Assembly: GCF_022788655.1 (NCBI RefSeq) | Contig: NZ_CP084951.1 | Coordinates: 558,001 to 622,000 of the forward strand | Direction of reading: 5' to 3' | Length of the DNA stretch: 64,000 bases | Origin: Sulfitobacter indolifex | GTDB lineage: Bacteria; Pseudomonadota; Alphaproteobacteria; Rhodobacterales; Rhodobacteraceae | Shown here: one piece after another, positions 18,457 to 26,716 of the stretch | Layout of the letters: every line of letters starts with the position of its first letter | Numbering within the stretch: position 1 is the stretch's first letter | Made by a program: the position numbers and the translations under genes | The notes under the pieces: model-generated | The model's database searches: none | Told to the model about the DNA's origin: nothing | What the model saw: the letters and a program-made list of their open reading frames with translations, nothing else

Positions 18457-18969
18457 TCAGTTCAGACGCACGCGGTAGCTGTTAAAGGCAGAATCCCCTG
18501 CTTCGAGCGGTTCCGAGAGGGTCCAGCGCACAGCGGCGACAGCTTCTTCGGGGAGCGGCTCTTCGACCAAGTTGCCATCGGCATCGATGACCTTGCGGAC
18601 GGCGGGAACGGTCGACCATTCCAGCCCTTCTTGTTCGGGGTCCATCTCGGCTTGGACTTCAAAGACTGCGGCAACGGAGGTTATTTCGGACCCAAATGCG
18701 AGTGAGACGCCATCCGGGACCGGGGCAGCGATAACGAGACCTGCCATCGCGCCGTCGGTCATATTCTCGTGGCGCAGCTCATAAGAGATCATCTCGCCCG
18801 GGCGGATGCTTTCACGCTCCACGAGGACTTCTTCGCCCTCGGCGTTGGTCTCCACCACGCGGAAAGAAAATTCGCTCGACAGCGCGTCGGCAGCGGCTGC
18901 GAAGCCGGCGATAGACAAAGCCGTACTCGCGATGAGTGTTTTGGATAACTGGGAGATATTGATACGCAT
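18457..18969 (-). CDS. Small secreted DUF11-like protein
   Basis: A 170-residue protein with a signal peptide (IASTALSIAGFAAAADA, cleavage near 28). One beta-rich domain follows: IRPGEMISYELRHEN, then PVPDGVSLAFGSE and a final AGDSAFNSYRVRLN. This is the layout of a single DUF11-type repeat, where a 'non-interpersonal' conserved motif precedes a divergence term. GAGGG lies about ten bases before the ATG. It leads the three-gene exported locus, and the dyads at 19085-19141 lie 115-170 bases upstream. It may be a subunit or chaperone of the larger DUF11 proteins; this is inferred from order only. Confidence 0.78.
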   Translation of the reverse strand: MRINISQLSKTLIASTALSIAGFAAAADALSSEFSFRVVETNAEGEEVLVERESIRPGEMISYELRHENMTDGAMAGLVIAAPVPDGVSLAFGSEITSVAAVFEVQAEMDPEQEGLEWSTVPAVRKVIDADGNLVEEPLPEEAVAAVRWTLSEPLEAGDSAFNSYRVRLN

Positions 18970-19084
18970 CTAGTAGTTCCCTCGTTGGCCGGTGAAGAGC
19001 CGGCAGTTGCAATGAACGGACACGCCCATTGCGCTGTCCTGTTCTCATCTTCGAGGAACCGAATACGGATATCATCTGAGCGAA

Positions 19085-19141
19085 CGGTTAACGTGCTGAG
19101 CCTGAGGTCAGGCCCTTAACCGAAAGAATAGGGAGCCCTAT
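19085..19141 (-). promoter_or_regulatory. Nested inverted repeats upstream of the exported-protein locus
   Basis: CGGTTAA (19085-19091) and TTAACCG (19116-19122) form a perfect 7-bp dyad. Between them GCCTGA and TCAGGC (19100-19113) form a second dyad with a 2-base centre. A third, ATAGGG-AG-CCCTAT, covers 19128-19141. They lie 116-172 bases upstream of the first gene of the locus, in a 300-base non-coding region. They could be operators or mRNA structures. Nothing shows which protein binds; the neighbouring REC-LuxR regulator is a candidate. Confidence 0.45.
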
Positions 19142-19276
19142 CAGGTCGCGCCGGGGCCTATCATTCGGCACGGCATCAGCGCTGAGGCAAAGCAAGCATA
19201 TGGTTAATTTTGCAGGGAAAAGAGCCGCTTTGGAAATTCTGATTCGGTGATTGGCCCCATGAACTAAACGCAAAAA

Positions 19277-19295
19277 CGCCCGCACGAGGCGGGCG
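19277..19295 (-). terminator. Rho-independent terminator of the REC-LuxR gene
   Basis: On the minus strand CGCCCGC and GCGGGCG form a 7-bp GC stem with a 5-base loop, followed by TTTTT (19272-19276). It is placed 92 bases after the stop codon of the response-regulator gene and separates it from the exported-protein locus, which therefore needs its own promoter in the stretch 18970-19270. Confidence 0.8.
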
Positions 19296-19386
19296 ATTAT
19301 GGTTACCAAGGAGGAGGGAGAACTAGGCGCGCTTCGGCGGGCGCGCGCTGGTATCGCTGGGCCAGATCAAACGCGAAATAGGCGCG

Positions 19387-20007
19387 TTAAACGAAGCCAG
19401 CGTCGCGTGCAATAATCGCAGCATCCGTACGATTCTTTGCGTCCAGTTTTCGGCAAAGTGTTTTGACATGCAGTTTTATCGTCACTTCCTGCAAATCGAG
19501 GTCGCGCGCGATCTCTTTATTGGACTGCGCGATCATCAATCCACGCAGCACTTGACGCTCACGTTCAGACAGAGCCTTCTCAAAATCGGTCTCTTCGGGG
19601 TTATCCTTGCCGGACATGAAAGAGACGGGGGCATAAGTCTCGCCTGCTGCCATGAAGCGCACAGCGTTGACCAATGACTTGGCAGGCAATGTCTTGGGTA
19701 GGAAGCCGATTGCGCCCATGTCCAATGCTTGCTCCGCAATAAGCCGGGTGGCTGTGCCAGAGATCAATCCCACCGGGCGGCCTTCGTTGATACCCAGCAC
19801 GGTTTGCAGCCCCTGCAGGCCTTTCATGCCGGGCATTGTATAGTCCAGCAGAACCAGATCGTAGGGCGGCTCGGTTTTGATCTTATCCAGCGCGCCTGCC
19901 AGATCGCTCGCAGCTTCGGTTACGGTCGAACCGTCTGCATCAAGAAACATCGCAATGGTCTCGCGGACCATGTCGTGATCATCAGCAATTAAAATTCGCA
20001 AAGACAT
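19387..20007 (-). CDS. REC-LuxR (NarL/FixJ-type) response regulator
   Basis: A 206-residue regulator. The receiver domain (1-120) has the acidic pair in IADDHD, phosphoacceptor Asp55 in LLDYTMPG, a Thr/Ser in ISGTA and Lys in LPKTL. A LuxR-type helix-turn-helix follows (about 140-200, LSERERQVLRGL and SNKEIARDL). GGAG precedes the ATG at 20007. The gene faces the SUOX-like/hybrid-kinase pair across 251 bases that contain repeated GGTAT motifs. The hybrid kinase ends in an Hpt domain, the usual donor for such a free receiver, so the pair likely forms one phosphorelay. Targets unknown; the exported-protein locus on the same strand is a plausible one. Confidence 0.9.
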   Translation of the reverse strand: MSLRILIADDHDMVRETIAMFLDADGSTVTEAASDLAGALDKIKTEPPYDLVLLDYTMPGMKGLQGLQTVLGINEGRPVGLISGTATRLIAEQALDMGAIGFLPKTLPAKSLVNAVRFMAAGETYAPVSFMSGKDNPEETDFEKALSERERQVLRGLMIAQSNKEIARDLDLQEVTIKLHVKTLCRKLDAKNRTDAAIIARDAGFV

Positions 20008-20118
20008 AATAGGTCTCCTAAGGCCAAACGTGACCGGGGTTCTTTAATAGGTAGAGTGTGCCTGTTTGATAAGAAAGATGAAAGCTTGAGGGGTCGAGGG
20101 GGCAAAGGCATGCGCGGC

Positions 20119-20238
20119 TATTCTTTGGTATGGGCAGTAGGAGCAGGCCTAGGCGGGCGTTCCTATCCTTTGGTATAGAGGGATGCGCTTCTGCACCTTC
20201 GCGTCGCTCATAGGTGCAGGGTATGGTCAGGTCATACC
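20119..20238. promoter_or_regulatory. Repeated GGTAT motifs in the divergent promoter region
   Basis: TATTCTTTGGTAT (20119-20131) and TATCCTTTGGTAT (20164-20176) differ at one position and are exactly 45 bases apart. An inverted repeat GGTATG-N7-CATACC follows at 20220-20238, about 20 bases before the SUOX-like start. Same-face spacing and a shared GGTAT core suggest binding sites for a dimeric regulator such as the adjacent REC-LuxR protein; this is inference. Confidence 0.45.
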
Positions 20239-20258
20239 GCTAGATAAGGGAACCAGAC

Positions 20259-20741
20259 ATGATCTTTCAAAGCCTCAGCAGAATCACCACCGTCGCCGCG
20301 CTTACCATTTGCCTTGCATCGGCGGTTGCCGCCCAAGACGAAGAGGTTGTGCTCCAAGTGACACTGGCCGAGGAAGCCCACAGCTTCACCCTATCGGACC
20401 TTAAGTCGATGCCGGTGTCGCGCTTTGAGACTACGACCATCTGGACCGATGGTGCGCAGGAATTTGAAGGTGTCTCCTTAGAGCAATTGTTCGAAACCTT
20501 GAGCATTGACGAAGGCACGATCACGGCAACGGCAATCAATGACTACGCCGTGGAAATCCCGATGTCGGATGCAGTCGAGGATGGCCCAATCATCGCCTAC
20601 CACACCAATGGGGAAGAGATGTCACGCCGCGACAAGGGGCCGCTTTGGGTCGTCTATCCGTATGACAGCGACATCGCTTACCAGACTGAACTGGTCTACA
20701 GCCGGTCGATCTGGCAGCTTGACCGAATTAGTGTCGAATAA
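20259..20741 (+). CDS. Periplasmic SUOX/YedY-fold protein lacking the molybdenum cysteine
   Basis: A 160-residue protein with a signal peptide (cleaved near AVAAQDEE, about residue 26). The mature part resembles the oxidoreductase molybdopterin-binding fold: LKSMPVSRFETTTIW, FEGVSLEQLFETL, NDYAVEIPMSD and GPLWVVYPYD all follow that family's pattern. Only one Cys exists and it is in the signal peptide, so the Mo-coordinating Cys of sulfite oxidases is missing and catalysis of that type is unlikely. AAGGGA lies seven bases before the ATG. It ends just before a hybrid kinase gene, suggesting it binds a ligand or cofactor for the kinase. Confidence 0.77.
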   Translation: MIFQSLSRITTVAALTICLASAVAAQDEEVVLQVTLAEEAHSFTLSDLKSMPVSRFETTTIWTDGAQEFEGVSLEQLFETLSIDEGTITATAINDYAVEIPMSDAVEDGPIIAYHTNGEEMSRRDKGPLWVVYPYDSDIAYQTELVYSRSIWQLDRISVE

Positions 20742-20765
20742 CTGAACATGGCGCGAAGGGCCCAG

Positions 20766-23363
20766 ATGAAGGACGCAACACAATTTGGGCCCGCGCGCGC
20801 CAGAAGCCGACAGGTTCTGGTGCTCGCCCTTGTCGTGGGGATGAGCATCGCAGCCTATCTGGCCTATAACGTCTGGGACAGGATCCGCGCGCTCGACAGT
20901 GCCCAGCAGGACCACGCCGAATGGGTCTTCACCCAGATTGAGATTGAGTTCCTCAAGACCGACCGCGCTTTGACACAGGCGCAATCCGCCACGCCTGAAG
21001 CTTTGGTTGAGTTTCGCAAACGGTTCGACATCTTCTACAGCCGCGTCCTGCTGGCAGAGCGGGTGCGCAACAATGCTAAGGCCAAGCCGCAGATCCGCGA
21101 ATTGCGTGCTTTGCTCGACCGTTTCCTGCCGGTGATTGATGGCACGGATGCCCAATTGGCCGCCGCGCTCGACGATATTGATACGATGCTGCGTACCGTA
21201 GAGGATCTACCCCGCGAGATCGCGTTGGCGTCGATCGCGATCGCCAGCGAAATGTCTCAGAACGAACGCCATGAGATTGTGCGACTGATCGAAGTGATGG
21301 CAGCGATTGTGTTGATCGTCACACTCGCTTTGGTCGGCGCCGTCTATCGCCTGTCGCGGCAGGCCAGCCGATTAAACCGCACCTCGCAAATGGTCGAAGA
21401 AAACCACCTGCGACTTGCCAAGACGCTCCAAGCATCGCTTGACGCTATCGTGGTTATCAATGAGCGGGGCGAGATCGAAGATTTCAACGGCTCAGCTGAG
21501 GAGATATTCGGAATTACCCACGAAGCGGCGAAAGGCAGGAGCTATGTGAACCTGTTGATTCCGCCAGAAGACCGCACAACCCACCACAAACGGCTAATGA
21601 AATTTCGCGAGACGGGTGAAACCGAGGTCGCTGACAAAGGCCGCCGCGAATTTGAGATGATCGACCAGAATGGCCGCATTTTCCCCGTAGAAATGTCGGT
21701 GTCGCAATCCCCTTCGGCGGAAGGGTCGCTTTTCATCGCCTACATTCGTGACATCACCGAAAAGCGTCAGCGTGAAGCCGAGATCATCACCGCGCGTGAT
21801 GAAGCTTTGGATGCTTATCAAGAAAAGTCGCGTTTCTTTGCCATGATGAGCCATGAGATGCGTACCCCGCTCAACGGCGTGATCTCTGCATTGCAATTGC
21901 TTCAGGACGATCGGCTCGACAACGAACAAAAGCGCTATGTCGATGCAGCCATGGTTTCGGGGGAGATTCTTCTGAGCCACATCAATGATGTACTTGCGAT
22001 TGAGCGAAGCGAAGCAGGGACATATGAGCAGGTTCAGCAGGCCTGCGGCATGACCGTGTTGATGGCGGGTATCATTAACACGATGGAACCCTTGGCCGAG
22101 GCGGGTGGCACCCGGCTGCACCTTGATCTGACGCGGCTGGAAGACAAACCCATCGTAACAGACCCACGGGCGATTCAGCAGATACTGGTCAACCTTCTGA
22201 GCAATGCGATCAAGTTCAATCCGGGTGGTGATGTGACCCTCAGGGGGTGGTTTGCAGAAACGTCAACAAAGGCAGGCGAGGAGTTTCACTTTCAAGTCGA
22301 AGATGACGGCTCTGGCATCCCAGCAGAAGATATAGACCGCATCTTCGAAGATTTCGTCTCACTCGATAGCCGCTATGAGCGTCGAACTGGGGGCACGGGT
22401 CTGGGGCTTGGGATCGTGCGCCGTTTGGTCAAGCGCTTGGGCGGGGAAATCAAATGCGAGTCAGTTCTCGGGAAGGGGGCGTGTTTCACAATCCGCCTGC
22501 CGGTTGAGGTCGTGGATGCCGTGCAGGCCGATCCGTCGGACAACATTTCGGACCTGCACGAAAAGCGCATAGAACAGACCCCGGCAGCGCGGCTCAATCT
22601 GCTCTTGGTCGATGATAATGAGATTAACCGCGATCTCATCAAGGCGATGCTTGAAAGGATCGGCCATGAGGTCACCCTTGCAAGCGGAGGACGCGAGGCG
22701 ATTGCGCTTGCGGAAAGCGCGGCCTTCGATGCGATTCTGATGGATATTTCGATGCCAGACGTGAATGGCGTTCAGGCAACCAAGGCGATCCTGTCTGGCA
22801 ATGGCCCCAACCAGACGACGCCGATACTTGCCGTAACTGCCCATGCCTTGCCCAAAGAGCGCGCGGAGTTTGCGACAGTGGGCATGTCGGGGTTCTTGCA
22901 AAAACCATTAGATATGAAAGTGCTCCGCGCACGCTTGCAGGAGATCGCCGTGCGCGAGGTGATGCCAGATCAACCGCTGCCAGTGCGCCTCACCAACGCG
23001 CAGACATCGGTGCAAGGGAAATTTACGAAACGGCCGCTGTTGGACGAAAGACAGATGACAGATTTATTCGATCTCCTGGGAGATGAGAAACTGCGAGAGC
23101 GTGTTCAAAAGCTTATCGATCAAGTGGCGGATGACCTGCCCAACCTGTTGGCCGCTGACAGCTTACCCGATTTACAAACGCGGGCCCACGGCCTGGCCGG
23201 GATGTGTGGTATGCTTGGGGCGGACCGTCTGCACGGATTGCTCAAAGAAATCGAGACCGCGTGTAAGACTGACAAACACGAAGGGGCGCGGGGCCTATGC
23301 GAAGCTTTGCCGGGCACATGGTGCGCCACACAGGCGGCGATGAAAGCTCAGGTAGGCCTTTGA
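20766..23363 (+). CDS. Hybrid sensor kinase: membrane sensor, PAS, HisKA, HATPase, receiver, Hpt
   Basis: An 865-residue phosphorelay protein. Two transmembrane helices (about 15-35 and 180-200) enclose a helical periplasmic domain of about 145 residues. Then come a PAS domain (about 220-340), HisKA with MMSHEMRTPLNG (His363), an ATPase domain (LLSNAIKFN, GGTGLGLGIVRRL), a receiver with Asp660 in LMDISMPD, and a C-terminal Hpt with RAHGLAGMCGMLG (His808). Start chosen at 20766, which has GAAGG six bases upstream; an ATG at 20748 is an alternative without a good site. It likely phosphorylates the divergent REC-LuxR regulator, and it may read the state of the SUOX-like protein encoded just before it. 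Confidence 0.9.
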   Translation: MKDATQFGPARARSRQVLVLALVVGMSIAAYLAYNVWDRIRALDSAQQDHAEWVFTQIEIEFLKTDRALTQAQSATPEALVEFRKRFDIFYSRVLLAERVRNNAKAKPQIRELRALLDRFLPVIDGTDAQLAAALDDIDTMLRTVEDLPREIALASIAIASEMSQNERHEIVRLIEVMAAIVLIVTLALVGAVYRLSRQASRLNRTSQMVEENHLRLAKTLQASLDAIVVINERGEIEDFNGSAEEIFGITHEAAKGRSYVNLLIPPEDRTTHHKRLMKFRETGETEVADKGRREFEMIDQNGRIFPVEMSVSQSPSAEGSLFIAYIRDITEKRQREAEIITARDEALDAYQEKSRFFAMMSHEMRTPLNGVISALQLLQDDRLDNEQKRYVDAAMVSGEILLSHINDVLAIERSEAGTYEQVQQACGMTVLMAGIINTMEPLAEAGGTRLHLDLTRLEDKPIVTDPRAIQQILVNLLSNAIKFNPGGDVTLRGWFAETSTKAGEEFHFQVEDDGSGIPAEDIDRIFEDFVSLDSRYERRTGGTGLGLGIVRRLVKRLGGEIKCESVLGKGACFTIRLPVEVVDAVQADPSDNISDLHEKRIEQTPAARLNLLLVDDNEINRDLIKAMLERIGHEVTLASGGREAIALAESAAFDAILMDISMPDVNGVQATKAILSGNGPNQTTPILAVTAHALPKERAEFATVGMSGFLQKPLDMKVLRARLQEIAVREVMPDQPLPVRLTNAQTSVQGKFTKRPLLDERQMTDLFDLLGDEKLRERVQKLIDQVADDLPNLLAADSLPDLQTRAHGLAGMCGMLGADRLHGLLKEIETACKTDKHEGARGLCEALPGTWCATQAAMKAQVGL

Positions 23364-23604
23364 CTGCATCCCCATTGTCACGCGGCGCCGCCTCTCTTTG
23401 GGCGGACAGCTACGGTGTCCAGAGCCTTAACTTGGCTCATCGGTATAGGCTACGGACCGGCTAAACTTCCGCAAATTTCTTAGTCAGTGACGATTCGCAT
23501 GGCAGGTGTTTTGCGGCAGCTGCGCGACCATTCTAAAACTGCACTTGGCATGGATAAGACACGCCAGATTTGCACGGCTTGCTGGCGGCGGGACTGAGCG
23601 CGGC

Positions 23605-24528
23605 TTAGCTCCACGGCCCTGCGTCCCCGCGTCTGCCGCTCTTGGGAATGCGGCTGCTGCTGGTGGGGCGGGAGCTTTGTGCCCGCACAGGGGGCGTGGT
23701 GGGCGTCATTGCCCGCAGGGCCGCGATGCGGTTCTCGGTCGCGGGGTGTGTGGCGAAAAGGCGATCGTGCTTATGGGCGTGCAATGGATTGATGATGAAC
23801 ATATGTGCCGTGGCCGGGTTGCGCTCGGCAGCATGATTATCGATCCGCGCGGCGCCCATGGCGATCTTCTCAAGGGCGGAGGCCAGCCAGAGCGGATTGC
23901 CACAAATCTCGGCCCCAGCCTTGTCGGCGGCATATTCGCGGGTCCGGCTGATTGCCATCTGCACCAAGGCCGCGGCCATGGGCGCAAGGAACATCATCAT
24001 CAACGTGCCGATCATCCCCATCCGTTCCCGCGCGCCACCAAAGAACAGCGCGAAGTTCGCGAGCATGGAAATCGCACCGGCAAAGGTGGCTGTTACGGTC
24101 ATAATCGCCGTGTCGTGGTTGCGAATGTGGGCCAGTTCATGGGCGATCACCCCGGCCAGTTCTTCCCGGCTTAGGCTTTGCATCAGGCCCGCCGTCACTG
24201 CCACGGCAGCATTGGCCGGATTGCGCCCGGTGGCAAAGGCATTGGGCTGCGGCGTGTCGATCAAATATACTTTGGGTTCAGGCAGCCCGGCGTTGCGGGC
24301 AAGCTCGGCCGTCATGGCATAAAGCCCGTTGCGATCCCCGGGAGAGACCGGCTGCGCCTTGTGCATCTTCAGCACCATGCGGTCGGAGTTCCACCAGGTG
24401 AAGGCGTTCATCCCTGCTGCCACGACCAATGCGATCAGCGCCCCGCCCGATCCGCCGATCAGATAGCCCACGCCCATGAAAAGCGCGGTCATCGCCGCCA
24501 TCAGCATTGCCGTCTTTACATAGCCCAT
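23605..24528 (-). CDS. htpX: Zinc metalloprotease HtpX
   Basis: A 307-residue membrane protease of family M48. Two hydrophobic segments lie near the N-terminus ([19 protein letters not shown], then [11 protein letters not shown]). The zinc motif HELAH is at 130-134, the later REYAAD gives the third ligand, and two more helices sit between. HtpX degrades damaged or misassembled inner-membrane proteins and is usually stress induced. The start at 24528 (MGYVKTAML) is the family's usual beginning; an in-frame ATG 60 bases upstream is rejected. The C-terminal 30 residues are Ser/Arg/Pro-rich and variable. Confidence 0.93.
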   Translation of the reverse strand: MGYVKTAMLMAAMTALFMGVGYLIGGSGGALIALVVAAGMNAFTWWNSDRMVLKMHKAQPVSPGDRNGLYAMTAELARNAGLPEPKVYLIDTPQPNAFATGRNPANAAVAVTAGLMQSLSREELAGVIAHELAHIRNHDTAIMTVTATFAGAISMLANFALFFGGARERMGMIGTLMMMFLAPMAAALVQMAISRTREYAADKAGAEICGNPLWLASALEKIAMGAARIDNHAAERNPATAHMFIINPLHAHKHDRLFATHPATENRIAALRAMTPTTPPVRAQSSRPTSSSRIPKSGRRGDAGPWS

Positions 24529-24609
24529 CTTGGTTTCTCGCGGTTGTACCCTATGGGGGAAATATGGGGTGTTTCCTGCGACGTGCAAGCCGCCCGGCGG
24601 CAGAGCGCA

Positions 24610-24849
24610 CTAGTCGTCAAGATCGCCGTCGTCTGGCGTTGTATGCAGATAGATGTGCCCAATCTTGCGTATCAGCGGGATATTCATAAAGGCAACGATG
24701 CCCGCTGCGATGCCTAGTCGGCTGAGGAAACTCAGCGGCATCGGATCGTCCCCTTTGGCGTAGATCAGGACCACGACGGTCACCACGAAAAACCAAATCG
24801 CAAGGCTTAGTAAAACGCGGCGCAGGGGGTTGTTTGGTGTGTTGGTCAT
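24610..24849 (-). CDS. Small membrane protein of unknown function
   Basis: A 79-residue protein with two predicted transmembrane helices (about 12-30 and 45-60) and an acidic tail DDGDLDD. GGAGG sits five bases before the ATG. It lies 82 bases upstream of htpX on the same strand, so it may share the message. I recognise no family. The good ribosome-binding site and clear hydrophobic pattern support it as a real gene. Confidence 0.65.
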   Translation of the reverse strand: MTNTPNNPLRRVLLSLAIWFFVVTVVVLIYAKGDDPMPLSFLSRLGIAAGIVAFMNIPLIRKIGHIYLHTTPDDGDLDD

Positions 24850-25012
24850 CGGCGCCTCCGGCTGGACCGCTTTCGCACACTATTCCGAGGGGCTGGATGA
24901 ACTGCAAGGGCGATCCGCAAGTGCCCCGTACTGGAACCTATGGGTTGCAAGAATAACCCGCTCGGCGTCGTGTTTGACGACGCGAGGAGGCAGGCTCGAA
25001 TGTACGCCCGAA

Positions 25013-25038
25013 CCGCTGCGAATGGGCCGCTGCGAATG
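25013..25038. repeat. Tandem direct repeat, 12 bp twice
   Basis: CCGCTGCGAATG occurs at 25013-25024 and again at 25027-25038, separated by GG. It lies just downstream of the GntR gene stop. It may be a small duplication without function. Confidence 0.6.
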
Positions 25039-25067
25039 AACTGAGCCTTATCCAAACGCAGACCGGA

Positions 25068-25724
25068 TTAACCGCATTCGCTGGCTTTGAGGCGCAAGAA
25101 GCTGTCTTCCCCGGCGAGAACATAGCGCAGCAGGAGAAGTTCGACCTTGGCTGCGTCGCGTTCAACAAAGGCACGCAGCATGTCGCGTTGCAGATCAACA
25201 AGCGTTTCATGGGCGGTGGCATCGCGCAGAGTGGCCATACGAACGGCCTGAATTTGCGCCATGTAACGCAGGATCGTGTCGCGCAGTTCAATGTTGGGCA
25301 CGGCCATAATCCATGTGCGGCGGATGTCTTCGGACGCGGCAAAGAGGCTCTCAATTTCGCCAGTCTCCAACGTATGTTCGGCCTGTTGCACTGCGCGCGT
25401 CAGGGTCGCGATATCGTCGTCGGTCAGCTGATTGGTCGCCAGCGCGGCGGCGCGTGGCTCTAGCAGGCGGCGCAGCTCGAAAATCTCGCAAATCTGGCGC
25501 ATCGAGAGGTTTGGCAGGGTAAAGCCCCGTGTCGTGCTGTCGAGGTAGCCTTCGTGTGACAGGCGCATCAGCGCGTCGCGCACGGGCATCCGCGAGACGT
25601 TGAACTCCTCAGCGACGGCGGTGTCGACAAAGCGTTCGCCGTGGCTGATCTCACCTCGCTGGATGCGCCCAAGGAAGATGTCGTAGATCTGATCTTTCAT
25701 ATGGCGCTTGGCTGTGCGGGGCAT
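25068..25724 (-). CDS. GntR/FCD-family transcriptional regulator
   Basis: A 218-residue regulator. A winged helix-turn-helix occupies about 5-72 (LGRIQRGEIS, VSRMPVRDALMRLSHEGYL), and an FCD ligand-binding domain about 80-205 with RRLLEPRAAALA and a pattern of acidic and histidine residues typical of metal-assisted binding of small acids. GAGGTG precedes the ATG at 25724; a GTG six bases upstream is less likely. It diverges from an amino-acid transport operon whose promoter region contains TTCGTATACGAA, matching the GTATAC core of many FCD operators. It probably represses that operon until an amino-acid derivative binds. Confidence 0.88.
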   Translation of the reverse strand: MPRTAKRHMKDQIYDIFLGRIQRGEISHGERFVDTAVAEEFNVSRMPVRDALMRLSHEGYLDSTTRGFTLPNLSMRQICEIFELRRLLEPRAAALATNQLTDDDIATLTRAVQQAEHTLETGEIESLFAASEDIRRTWIMAVPNIELRDTILRYMAQIQAVRMATLRDATAHETLVDLQRDMLRAFVERDAAKVELLLLRYVLAGEDSFLRLKASECG

Positions 25725-25823
25725 TCTCACCTCGTAGAAAAGTATTCAATTATCTCACAATCATGCGCAAAAAATGCGCGTATGGCTAGGTTTAATCACT
25801 CTTTCTATTAAATTTGATTTGTA

Positions 25824-25835
25824 TTCGTATACGAA
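25824..25835. promoter_or_regulatory. Candidate GntR/FCD operator
   Basis: TTCGTATACGAA is a perfect 12-bp palindrome with the GTATAC core typical of FCD regulators. It lies 73 bases before the binding-protein ATG and about 100 bases from the GntR start, in the divergent promoter region. Binding by the adjacent GntR protein is inferred. Confidence 0.6.
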
Positions 25836-25896
25836 AACTGGCAGCCATACTGTGAAACTAGCCGCACTGCGCGGGGATGTTCACAGGGAGAAAAAC

Positions 25897-26706
25897 ATGA
25901 ATCTGAATAAAAATCTGATCGTTGGCCTCACCGTCGCGGCCTTTACGGCACTGTCTGGCGTCTCTGCCATGGCGCAGGATGTGCTGAAAATCGGCTCCTA
26001 TCCGGCAAACCCGCCGTGGGAGTTCAAGAACGAAGCCGGAGAGTTTGAAGGCTTTGAAGTCGACATCATTAACGAAGTTGCCGCTCGCCTTGGCAAGACG
26101 ACCGAGATCAGCGGCTACGATTTCCGCGCGCTTTTCGTCGCGACAGCCTCGGGCCGGGTGGACGCGGTAATCTCGTCATTGACCATCACCGATGAGCGGC
26201 TTGAGGCGCAGTCCTTCACGCAGCCTTATTTCTCGGGCGCGCTTGGCGTGGGCACCAAAACCGATGCCGGGATCGCAGATCTGGACGGGCTGGAAGGCAA
26301 GCGCATCGGTTCTATTGCGACCTCGTTCCCAGAGAATTGGTTGAAGGAGCGCGAGGCCGAGCTTGGTTATGCATCCTATTCCAGCTATGACACGACGGCG
26401 AATATGCTGACCGACCTGCGCAGTGGCCGGATTGATGCCGCCGTAAACGATATCGTTAGCCTGCGTTATGCATTCGCGCAGCCGACAATGCAGGGGCTTC
26501 AGGTCTCGGTCGAGATCCCCACAGGCGACAAATTTGCGATCATGATGCCGAAAGGGTCTGAGCATCTGGAAGCGGTCAACGATGCGATCTCTTCTATGAA
26601 GGAAGATGGCACCATGGCGACGCTGTATGAGAAATGGCTTGGCGTAGCACCTGCGGAAGGCAGCCTCGCGGTCACTCCGCTGCCCGTACCGACTTCTGCT
26701 GACTGA
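25897..26706 (+). CDS. Amino-acid ABC transporter substrate-binding protein (SBP_bac_3 type)
   Basis: A 269-residue protein with a signal peptide (VAAFTALSGVSAMAQD, cleaved near residue 24). The mature protein shows the family-3 binding fold: YPANPPWEFK, GFEVDIINEVAARLG, and a middle ASGRVDAVISSLTITDERL, with a final ATLYEKW. It captures amino acids or similar compounds in the periplasm. The ATG at 25897 has AGGGAG six bases upstream; longer open frame upstream lacks a signal sequence. A strong stem-loop follows before the permease gene, probably raising its relative abundance. The regulator GntR gene diverges. Confidence 0.9.
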   Translation: MNLNKNLIVGLTVAAFTALSGVSAMAQDVLKIGSYPANPPWEFKNEAGEFEGFEVDIINEVAARLGKTTEISGYDFRALFVATASGRVDAVISSLTITDERLEAQSFTQPYFSGALGVGTKTDAGIADLDGLEGKRIGSIATSFPENWLKEREAELGYASYSSYDTTANMLTDLRSGRIDAAVNDIVSLRYAFAQPTMQGLQVSVEIPTGDKFAIMMPKGSEHLEAVNDAISSMKEDGTMATLYEKWLGVAPAEGSLAVTPLPVPTSAD

Positions 26707-26716
26707 CAAAGTTGAG

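Noticed and set aside
20259..20741. True molybdopterin sulfite oxidase/YedY catalytic subunit
   Set aside because: The mature protein contains no cysteine, so the Mo-ligating residue is missing; only the fold is supported.
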